Source: an uncultured Lachnospiraceae bacterium
Lineage (GTDB): Bacteria > Bacillota > Clostridia > Lachnospirales > Lachnospiraceae
Assembly (NCBI GenBank): GCA_947626285.1
Contig: CANQRR010000010.1
Location: 1-64,000, forward strand
DNA: 64,000 nucleotides
Direction: 5' to 3'
Position 1 is the stretch's first letter, and the number at the start of each line of letters is the position of its first letter. The notes under the pieces are model-generated. The model saw only the letters and a program-made list of their open reading frames with translations, searched no databases and was not told where the DNA came from. The translations under genes were made by a program, and so were the position numbers. This document shows, in pieces, positions 52,675 through 59,235 of this stretch.

Positions 52675-52720
52675 AACAGTAAATGACAGTAAAATAAATT
52701 CAGAACAGTAAACGACAGTA
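52675..52720 (+). repeat. Phased ACAGTA direct repeats upstream of the WYL regulator
   Basis: Two 17-base repeats (AACAGTAAAYGACAGTA, 52675-52691 and 52704-52720) differ at one base. They hold four ACAGTA hexamers beginning at 52676, 52686, 52705 and 52715, spaced 10, 19 and 10 bases, so on one helical face. They lie in the 359-base gene-free gap after cysK and look like a cooperative protein-binding array. Confidence 0.55.
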
Positions 52721-52773
52721 CAGTCGATAGAAATCATAGAGAATCTCTGCACGGAATTGCGCAGTTATTTGGC

Positions 52774-52790
52774 ATGACAAATCCTGTCAT
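52774..52790. promoter_or_regulatory. Operator-like dyad ATGACA-N5-TGTCAT, copy 1
   Basis: A perfect 6-bp inverted repeat with a five-base centre, 83 bases before the WYL regulator start and next to promoter-like TTGGCA and TATGAT. The identical dyad occurs at 55108-55124 upstream of the zinc-ribbon/GTPase pair. Confidence 0.6.
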
Positions 52791-52873
52791 ATGATTTGAT
52801 TACACTGGATATCAGATCAGCGGAAAAGAAAGAGGATTCAATCTGGCTGCTTTGATAAGGAGGGATATGGGGC

Positions 52874-53878
52874 ATGGGAGATTTTCCGAAAAACGCGCGC
52901 ATTCTGAGCATGTATGTGCGTTTCTGCGAGGGCAGGGTGATCAGCAAGGCGGACGAAGCGAGGAGATTCTGCGTTGACGAGCGGTCGATTCAGCGCGATA
53001 TCGACGACATCCGCGCGTTTCTAGACGAGCGCAGCATAGAGGGAGACACGCGCACCATCGTGTATGACCGGGCAAAGAAAGGCTTTTTGATGGAGGGGTC
53101 GGAGCCGTCCATGATGACGAACAGTGAGATCCTGGCCGTTTCGAAGATACTGCTGGAGAGCCGCGCGTTCACGAGACGTGAGCTGAACAGCATCCTTGGA
53201 AAGCTGGTAGAGGGCTGTGTCCCGCTCAACAATATGAAGCTGGTTAGTGAGCTGATCGCCAATGAGAAGTATCATTATGTGGAGCTTCATCACAAGGAAT
53301 ACATACAGGACAAGCTCTGGGCCATCGGTTCGGACATTCAGGAGCGGAATTTGGTCTCACTGCGTTATGCCCGTGCGAATGCTCCGCGGGAATCCATCAA
53401 AAGGATCGTGGAGCCGGTCGCTATTCTGTTTTCAGAGTATTATTTCTACCTGAACGCGTTTATCGTGGAGCAGGACGAAGCGGGGAAATACGTCCACAAA
53501 TATGATTATCCGGCCATCTTTCGGATCGACCGGATCAAGGATTACAGGCAGATGAACGAGAAATTCCGGGTGTCCTATGCCAACCGTTTCGAGGAGGGGG
53601 AATTCCGGAAGCGGATCCAGTTCATGTATGCGGGCAGATTGATGACAGTGCGACTGAAGTATTACGGAGAAAATCCGGAGGCGATCCTTGACCGACTGCC
53701 GACCGCCCGTGTGGTTGAGCAGTATGAACACGAATGCATCATAGAGGCAGAGGCGTATGGAAAAGGAATGCTCATGTGGCTTTTGAGTCAGGGCAACAGG
53801 GTGGAAGTGCTGCGCCCGGAGAGCCTGCGAAAGGAGATGCAGGAGACGCTTGAACAGATGTTAGAGAGATATCGGTAG
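52874..53878 (+). CDS. WYL-domain transcriptional regulator
   Basis: The 334-residue protein has an N-terminal helix-turn-helix (about 5-60; ISKADEARRFCVDERSIQRD), a linker domain, and a WYL domain (about 150-240; ERNLVSLRYARANA, then VEPVAILFSEYYFYLNAFIV and a run RIDRIKD). A C-terminal WCX-like domain ends it. WYL regulators often sense nucleic-acid or nucleotide ligands and control phage-defence loci (BrxR, CapW). The two matching dyads, one before this gene and one before the GTPase unit, suggest autoregulation and control of the island. ATG 52874 follows AGGAGGG. Confidence 0.87.
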   Translation: MGDFPKNARILSMYVRFCEGRVISKADEARRFCVDERSIQRDIDDIRAFLDERSIEGDTRTIVYDRAKKGFLMEGSEPSMMTNSEILAVSKILLESRAFTRRELNSILGKLVEGCVPLNNMKLVSELIANEKYHYVELHHKEYIQDKLWAIGSDIQERNLVSLRYARANAPRESIKRIVEPVAILFSEYYFYLNAFIVEQDEAGKYVHKYDYPAIFRIDRIKDYRQMNEKFRVSYANRFEEGEFRKRIQFMYAGRLMTVRLKYYGENPEAILDRLPTARVVEQYEHECIIEAEAYGKGMLMWLLSQGNRVEVLRPESLRKEMQETLEQMLERYR

Positions 53879-53910
53879 AGAAGAAATTTTCGTTGGAGGA
53901 TCAGAGGGAA

Positions 53911-55056
53911 ATGTTAAACAACAGTTACAGTCTCCGTATTTATGATACTGAGCTGATGAAATTTATTCTGGAGAAGCGTGGTCTGGAAGGTCTTGTGGCA
54001 GAAATCATTTCTGTGAACGAGGAATTGCGGTATCTGCTTCCACTGGACATGGAGTGTACCGGGGAGGGAATCGTCAAATGGCTGGAACGTCGCGTGATCC
54101 CCAAGAACAGAACATTCGTGGATGAAATTCTGAAAACGCTTGGGCTCAGTCACAACGATACAAAAGGAATCATTGATGTCTGCAAGGGATTGTCTCTCAA
54201 TGACAGCTACTGGGTCGTGCCGGAAGACTTTGACGGACAATTTGCCGATTACAATCTGTATGAAAACCGTTTTTCGGAGATGCTGGCATTGGTGGCTTAT
54301 ACCGGCGCGGGACAAAGTCGGGAAGCATTCACTACATCCCCGGAACTGACGACGGGCGGTATGTTGCCAAAGGCATGGCGTCTCGTTGAGGGGGACGGCA
54401 TCTATCTCTACAAGGGCGGTTCCAGCGGCGCGTCCAACACCGGGCGCGAACCGTACTGCGAATATTATGCTTCTCAGATTGCGGAGACTATGGGGATCAA
54501 CGCCGTACACTATGATCTTGAGAACTGGAAAGGGATCACAGCCTCCAAATGCGCTCTGTTCACGGATGTGGACACGTCATACATTCCTATCGGCAGGCTG
54601 GTGAAGGCAGGTGGGATCGGGAAGTGCCTGGAGTATTACGATGCTCTTGGACCGACATTTGGTGAACACATCCGCAGTATGCTGGTCTTTGACGCGCTGA
54701 TTTATAATGAGGACCGGCATTTCGGAAATTTCGGGCTCCTGCGGGATAACCATACCGGGAAGATCAAGGCGCCGGCCCCTGTCTTTGACAATGGACTGTC
54801 CTTGCTGTGCTATGCCGGGCGGGAAGAGATCGAGAATTTTGAGGCGCTGCAGGAATACGCCGTGACCAGGACAGATCCCTACGGTCTGTCCTTTGAAGAG
54901 GTATGCGCCGCGGTGATGGGCGCGAAGCAAAGAGAGCAGCTGCGGAGGATGATCGGCTTTACCTTCAGACGGCATCCGTCGATCAATTTGCCGGAGCAAC
55001 ATCTGAAAGCGTTGGAGAGGCTGTTGGAGATCAGGGTAAGAAAATTGTTGGGATAA
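53911..55056 (+). CDS. HipA-like kinase domain protein without HipB partner
   Basis: The 381-residue protein has a C-terminal HipA-like kinase core: a glycine-rich YLYKGGSSGASNTGREPYCE segment for ATP, the catalytic loop YNEDRHFGNFGLL (Asn266, Asp268) and the metal motif FDNGLSLL (Asp293). An N-terminal part of about 150 residues differs from HipA. HipA toxins phosphorylate translation factors and are held by HipB, but no small HTH antitoxin lies adjacent. The gene follows the WYL regulator by 32 bases and probably shares its transcript; a terminator follows. Kinase function is inferred from motifs. Confidence 0.75.
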   Translation: MLNNSYSLRIYDTELMKFILEKRGLEGLVAEIISVNEELRYLLPLDMECTGEGIVKWLERRVIPKNRTFVDEILKTLGLSHNDTKGIIDVCKGLSLNDSYWVVPEDFDGQFADYNLYENRFSEMLALVAYTGAGQSREAFTTSPELTTGGMLPKAWRLVEGDGIYLYKGGSSGASNTGREPYCEYYASQIAETMGINAVHYDLENWKGITASKCALFTDVDTSYIPIGRLVKAGGIGKCLEYYDALGPTFGEHIRSMLVFDALIYNEDRHFGNFGLLRDNHTGKIKAPAPVFDNGLSLLCYAGREEIENFEALQEYAVTRTDPYGLSFEEVCAAVMGAKQREQLRRMIGFTFRRHPSINLPEQHLKALERLLEIRVRKLLG

Positions 55057-55069
55057 TCTGAGTTCAGAC

Positions 55070-55098
55070 GAGGCTGCGAAAGCGCAGTCTCTTTTTTT
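55070..55098 (+). terminator. Terminator after the HipA-like gene
   Basis: GAGGCTGCG (55070-55078) pairs with CGCAGTCTC (55083-55091, one G-U) and is followed by seven T residues. Confidence 0.9.
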
Positions 55099-55107
55099 GT
55101 TTTCAGA

Positions 55108-55140
55108 ATGACAGAAAATGTCATGGGAGTATTTTATAAT
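55108..55140 (+). promoter_or_regulatory. Operator-like dyad copy 2 and promoter of the zinc-ribbon/GTPase unit
   Basis: ATGACA (55108-55113), five bases, TGTCAT (55119-55124): the same perfect dyad as at 52774. A perfect TATAAT (55135-55140) follows, placing the dyad over the -35 position. Binding there would control the downstream unit. Confidence 0.6.
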
Positions 55141-55196
55141 GACGGCACAAGGATCGCAGGAAGGGCTTTACAATATCGGAGGAGGGAATAAGGAAT

Positions 55197-55436
55197 ATGA
55201 ACGAGTCAATTGTGGCAAGGCACAAAATCTGCCCTCTGTGCGGAACGCTGTACTATTGGAATCCGGGCTCGACAGATATAAGGAGAAATCGGTGTCCGGA
55301 ATGTCACGGCAGCATTGCGGTGGCATTTGTAAAAAGGATTCAAAGGTCGAAGAAGAACCAAAATGGAGGAGAAGGAAATGAAGAAGACTATGGAAGAGCT
55401 GCAGGAAGGAATGAAGAAGACAATGAGAACAATTAG
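55197..55436 (+). CDS. Small zinc-ribbon protein 1
   Basis: The 79-residue product has two cysteine pairs in HKICPLCGTLYYW and NRCPECHGSI, about 20 residues apart, a clear zinc ribbon. A basic then Asn/Glu/Gly-rich tail follows and overlaps the start of the GTPase gene by 59 bases. A GGAGGAGGG and AAGGAA region precedes the ATG. It is a paralogue of the protein at 56965-57159 (shared HKICPLCGT, RCPEC and GSI). Function unknown; such ribbons often bind nucleic acid or protein partners. Confidence 0.7.
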   Translation: MNESIVARHKICPLCGTLYYWNPGSTDIRRNRCPECHGSIAVAFVKRIQRSKKNQNGGEGNEEDYGRAAGRNEEDNENN

Positions 55437-56511
55437 GGATTTGCAGGGAGAAAGGCGCGGAACGATCAAGGAGAGCATGGACGATCTCTGCGAGGCGCTG
55501 GAGAATGAGATCATCAGCGGGAATGCGGATGAGGAGACGAAAAAAGAACTGCTGAAGAAATTCAGAAAGTTCTGCAACACGGAGACGAACATCATGCTGG
55601 TAGGAGCGACCGGTTCCGGTAAAAGTTCTACGATCAACGCGCTGTTTGGCTGTGGTGAGACGGAAAGCTCTGATGAAACCGATTCCGAAGAAAACGTATC
55701 GAAATACATCGAAGTCGCGAAGGTGGGGAGCAAAGCGGATCCCGAGACAAGGGACATTGAGAAATATACCATCGGGAAACTGATCCTGTGGGACACTCCG
55801 GGTCTCGGAGATGGAACCGATATCGACGTGCATCACCGTGATGTGATCCGGGAACTGCTGCGTGAGGAGGATGAGGACGGCAACGCACTCATTGATCTGG
55901 TGCTCGTCATTCTGGATGGATCGACGAAAGACCTGGGCACCTCATACAAGCTCATTAACGAGGTTTTGATCCCGGAGCTCGGAGACGAGACGAACCGCAT
56001 TCTAGTCGCTTTGAACCAGGCGGATATCGCCATGAAGATCGGGCGCCACTGGGACTATGAAAAGAATCAGCCGGATGAAACGCTGGTGGAATATCTTGAG
56101 CAGAAAGCTGCGTCGATCCGGGAGAGAATCAAAGAGGATTCCGGCATTGACATCGACCCGATCTATTACTGCGCCGGTTATAAAGAGGAGAGCGGCGAGG
56201 TGCTCCGCCCGTATAACCTGTCCAAGCTGCTCTACTACATCCTGAGCGCACTCCCTGCCCAGAAGCGTATTGCGATCATGGAGGGCATCAACACGGACGC
56301 GGACAATTACGAATCCAACGACGACGATATGGACTACAACCAGGCGGTGACCGACAGTTTTTTGGACGATTATGACATCTACGTCTCGGAAGGCGTGGAC
56401 AAAGGGGCTGAGATCGGGCACACGATACTCGGTATTCCGGGTATGATCGTCGGAGCGGTGGTCGGCGGCGCGATCGGGAGCATCAAGAGTATTCTGAGCG
56501 ATATCTTTTAA
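55378..56511 (+). CDS. P-loop GTPase with C-terminal glycine-zipper segment
   Basis: The 377-residue protein has a helical N terminus (1 to about 65) and a GTPase domain: G1 GATGSGKS (76-83), G3 DTPG (139-142), G4 NQAD (213-216). It resembles the TRAFAC group of YeeP/YfjP or AIG1-type GTPases more than dynamins. An acidic stretch follows, then a final 31 residues rich in Gly, Ile and Val (GHTILGIPGMIVGAVVGGAI and after) that look like a membrane-inserting glycine zipper. ATG 55378 has GGAGGAGAAGG just upstream. A membrane-acting effector is a possibility, not shown. Confidence 0.8.
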   Translation: MKKTMEELQEGMKKTMRTIRDLQGERRGTIKESMDDLCEALENEIISGNADEETKKELLKKFRKFCNTETNIMLVGATGSGKSSTINALFGCGETESSDETDSEENVSKYIEVAKVGSKADPETRDIEKYTIGKLILWDTPGLGDGTDIDVHHRDVIRELLREEDEDGNALIDLVLVILDGSTKDLGTSYKLINEVLIPELGDETNRILVALNQADIAMKIGRHWDYEKNQPDETLVEYLEQKAASIRERIKEDSGIDIDPIYYCAGYKEESGEVLRPYNLSKLLYYILSALPAQKRIAIMEGINTDADNYESNDDDMDYNQAVTDSFLDDYDIYVSEGVDKGAEIGHTILGIPGMIVGAVVGGAIGSIKSILSDIF

Positions 56512-56570
56512 GGCGGCTGGCTTGCATGCATTCGAATTATTTATATCTGCAGGAAAAAGGAGAACACAGG

Positions 56571-56768
56571 ATGAATATGTGGAAAGCATTGAGGCTAACT
56601 TGGATTCGGCATAGGAAAGCAGAACGTTTAAGAAAGCAGATGAACATGACGCGGAAATGCAGCAAAGAGCTGGATACGTTGCTTTATCTGATTGGAATTG
56701 ATTTTGCCAGTCTGGAGTTATGTCCGGTCCAGGTGGAAAGGAGGAAGTTGAAGAACGGAGAACCATAG
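56571..56768 (+). CDS. Small basic protein of 65 residues, function unknown
   Basis: ATG 56571 follows AAAGGAG at about nine bases. The product (MNMWKALRLTWIRHRKAERL at the start) is basic and helical in its first half and has a short hydrophobic stretch (LDTLLYLIGIDF). It is not similar to the zinc ribbons. Position between the GTPase and the second zinc ribbon suggests the same transcript. Confidence 0.5.
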   Translation: MNMWKALRLTWIRHRKAERLRKQMNMTRKCSKELDTLLYLIGIDFASLELCPVQVERRKLKNGEP

Positions 56769-56844
56769 ATATGATGACAGGTTTGTTTTAAAATGCACGT
56801 TTTGCGTCAGAAGATGAGATCTTCTGAGTGCGCACCGGTAATGC

Positions 56845-56884
56845 GGGCATATATTTGCAGTTATGTGATTGCAATTATATGCCC
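56845..56884. other. Long hairpin between the 65-residue gene and zinc-ribbon 2
   Basis: GGGCATATA (56845-56853) pairs with TATATGCCC (56876-56884), extended by TTGCA/TGCAA (56855-56859 with 56870-56874) after one mismatch. Other hairpins nearby are AGAAGAT/ATCTTCT (about 56811-56827) and CACGCGG/CCGCGTG (about 56919-56942). None is a classic terminator. Confidence 0.5.
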
Positions 56885-56964
56885 CAAATAGGTTTGCAGG
56901 TATGTTTCTATGTTTCACGCGGAAAAATACACCCGCGTGTCTATTTTGACGTGGAGGTGATCGT

Positions 56965-57159
56965 ATGTCAATCCGGCTGGCACACAAAATATGTCCGTTG
57001 TGCGGGACATTTTATTCTTATGATCCACACGCAATCGGAATGAGAGCAAAGAGATGTCCGGAATGCCGAGGAAGCATTATAAAAGCAGTAAATGAAGAAT
57101 GTGATGGGAAGACAACCTTTAACGCTTTTTTTGTGTACGATGATAGGAATAGAGACTGA
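56965..57159 (+). CDS. Small zinc-ribbon protein 2
   Basis: The 64-residue product contains HKICPLCGTFYSY and KRCPECRGSI, the same zinc-ribbon layout as the protein at 55197-55436, with a different acidic/aromatic tail. The ribosome-binding site GGAGGTGATC is near ideal. It is the last gene before the A+T-rich GTPase operon, so each paralogue precedes a GTPase unit. Function unknown. Confidence 0.72.
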   Translation: MSIRLAHKICPLCGTFYSYDPHAIGMRAKRCPECRGSIIKAVNEECDGKTTFNAFFVYDDRNRD

Positions 57160-57552
57160 AGAAGTCGCAGCGACTGCAACCAAACGTCCAGAAAAGAATC
57201 ACGATAAATATTTCATCGGGGGAGAGGGTTGGCTTAGGATATCTTCGATATTATCCATGATGGGATCTTAGGCAAAATGATTGAAGGCAGGACAGGAGTG
57301 CCAAGAATATTTTGCTTTTTTTCGAGATGAATCATCTGCCATATCTGGAGTGATGATATCCTATAATAATTATCAATCCATAGCATTCTTGTGAACTAAA
57401 TATGAAAATAAAATAATTGACATGTAGGTATGTAATGATTATGATTATTCTGTAAAAGAAGCAATTTAATATATTATGGCTTGAATTTTCCGACTTATGA
57501 TAATGAACTTGAATATGAAAAAAATACCAAGGAAAAGAATGGAGAAAAGGAT
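57160..57552 (+). promoter_or_regulatory. A+T-rich gap with the promoter of the dynamin-like GTPase operon
   Basis: No gene is supported here. A strong promoter, TTGACA (57417-57422) and TATGAT (57440-57445) with an exact 17-base spacer, lies about 108 bases before the first GTPase start. The sequence shifts to high A+T within this gap, which probably marks an island or module boundary. The ATGACA-N5-TGTCAT dyad is not present. Confidence 0.6.
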
Positions 57553-59226
57553 ATGATTAACAAGGCAATTAATAAAGAGAAAGCATTATTAGTGCGAAAC
57601 ATTACAGAAAAATATGGTTTGATGGATCAACTCGCAGAATTGGACAATTTTATAGCTAGGAACGAGGAATATAAGGCTCATATTTTAATGTTGGGCGGCT
57701 ATAGTGCGGGAAAATCTGCTTTGCTAAATAAGTATATAGGTAAAAAAGTTTTAAAGGAGAATCAAGGTCCTGAAACGGATATTGCTGTTGAACTTTATTT
57801 TTCTGAAAAGGAGCATATTGTAGCAAATATGTTGTCCGGGTCAAAGCAAGAGATATCAGATATAGAGCAAATTAATATTGAAGAGACTCGGAATATTGAA
57901 TATTACCTTAACAGTGAGAATTTAAAGACACAGAGCGATTACATTATGGTTGATACTCCTGGTTTTGATTCGGGCATAGAAAAGCATAATAAAGCCTTGA
58001 TGCAATATGTTGACCGTGGGACTGCCTTCTTTTTAGTGATTGATTGTGAGAACGGTACTATTTCGGAGAGTACATTAAAGTTTATAAATGAAGTAACGAA
58101 CTATAGCACAGACATAGCAGTTATCATTAATAAATGTGATAAGAAAACTGATACAGAAATCGAGGAAATTAGAGAACATATAGAGGATTTACTGCTAGCA
58201 TGGACAGGAAGGTCATTCCCGCTTATTTGTACATCAATCTACGACGATGATGTTGAGAAGAAAATGAAGCAATTAATAGGTGGGTTTAATCCACAGTATT
58301 TATATGATAAGACTATAACTTCTGAGCTGAAGAGACGAGAAGATGAAATAGTTCAGGCTTTGGAGGTACTTAAAGAAAAGACAACATGTAATACGGAGGA
58401 GATTGAAGAAGAAATAGTTAAAAGAGAGAATGCACGAAAAAGACTTCTTGAACAAATCAATTTGCAGAAAAAGAGATTGGGGACGAAGCTTCACAATGAA
58501 ATAAAGGAGCAGATTGTGTCAAATGTATATTCTCAGTTAATGTGTAATGCCGAAAGTCTTGCTTCAGCTTACAAAGGTGGCATTGAATTGTTTCAGGAAA
58601 GGGTAATTGAGATAATAAGACCGGTAATGATTTCGGAAATAGAAAACTATTCGTCGCTTGCTTATGAAGATTTTATCAAGCATTTAAATTATAAAGACAT
58701 AGATGTATTAAATAATTCAGATGAAATTACTGAGGTAGTTGAAAGCGTATATGAAAAACTGATAGAGCTTAGTAAAGATGGAGCTATATCTGTGCCAGTA
58801 GTGCATGAAAGCGATAACACAAATTTAGCCGACAGTGCAATGAAGACATATCGGGCTGTTAGCTCTATTTTGGCAATTGCCACTGATGCCGTAGCGCCTC
58901 CGTTGGAGCTATTGATTGTATTTTTGCCGGATATAATAAAGCTTTTAGGTGTGTTAACGGGCAATACAAAGGAGCAGCAACTTGTTGAGGTAATACAGAA
59001 TAAAATCATTCCACAGATTGTTGCAAAAGTGAGAACGGAGTTGGACAAATCGCTTAATGAAGTTGAGTCTGTTATGTTGGTTGATATTTCTGCCAATGTT
59101 GAAGAAATATTAAATATAGAGAATGAGGCATTGGAAGTTGCGAAAAATAAAAAGAGTGAAACTGAGAGTACATATTCAGAATTTATCTCTTCAATAGATG
59201 AAGACATAGCGGCAATAAGAAAGTAG
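57553..59226 (+). CDS. Dynamin-like GTPase 1 with C-terminal hydrophobic segment
   Basis: The 557-residue protein has G1 GGYSAGKS (48-55), G3 DTPG (from Asp134) and G4 NKCD (193-196). A long helical region follows (about 250-420; the run EEIVKRENARKRLLEQ is coiled-coil-like). Next comes a hydrophobic stretch (about 436-468, SSILAIATDAVAPPLELLIV and on) that could dip into membrane like a dynamin paddle. Another helical segment ends it. ATG 57553 follows GGAGAAAAGG; a TTG at 57481 would add 24 residues. First gene of a tight operon; the next start is nine bases after its stop. Codons are far more A+T-rich than in the genes before 57 kb. Confidence 0.82.
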   Translation: MINKAINKEKALLVRNITEKYGLMDQLAELDNFIARNEEYKAHILMLGGYSAGKSALLNKYIGKKVLKENQGPETDIAVELYFSEKEHIVANMLSGSKQEISDIEQINIEETRNIEYYLNSENLKTQSDYIMVDTPGFDSGIEKHNKALMQYVDRGTAFFLVIDCENGTISESTLKFINEVTNYSTDIAVIINKCDKKTDTEIEEIREHIEDLLLAWTGRSFPLICTSIYDDDVEKKMKQLIGGFNPQYLYDKTITSELKRREDEIVQALEVLKEKTTCNTEEIEEEIVKRENARKRLLEQINLQKKRLGTKLHNEIKEQIVSNVYSQLMCNAESLASAYKGGIELFQERVIEIIRPVMISEIENYSSLAYEDFIKHLNYKDIDVLNNSDEITEVVESVYEKLIELSKDGAISVPVVHESDNTNLADSAMKTYRAVSSILAIATDAVAPPLELLIVFLPDIIKLLGVLTGNTKEQQLVEVIQNKIIPQIVAKVRTELDKSLNEVESVMLVDISANVEEILNIENEALEVAKNKKSETESTYSEFISSIDEDIAAIRK

Positions 59227-59235
59227 GTGTACATA

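Noticed and set aside
52675-52720. CRISPR-like repeats
   Set aside because: Only two 17-base units with a 12-base gap and no cas genes; better explained as a regulatory array.
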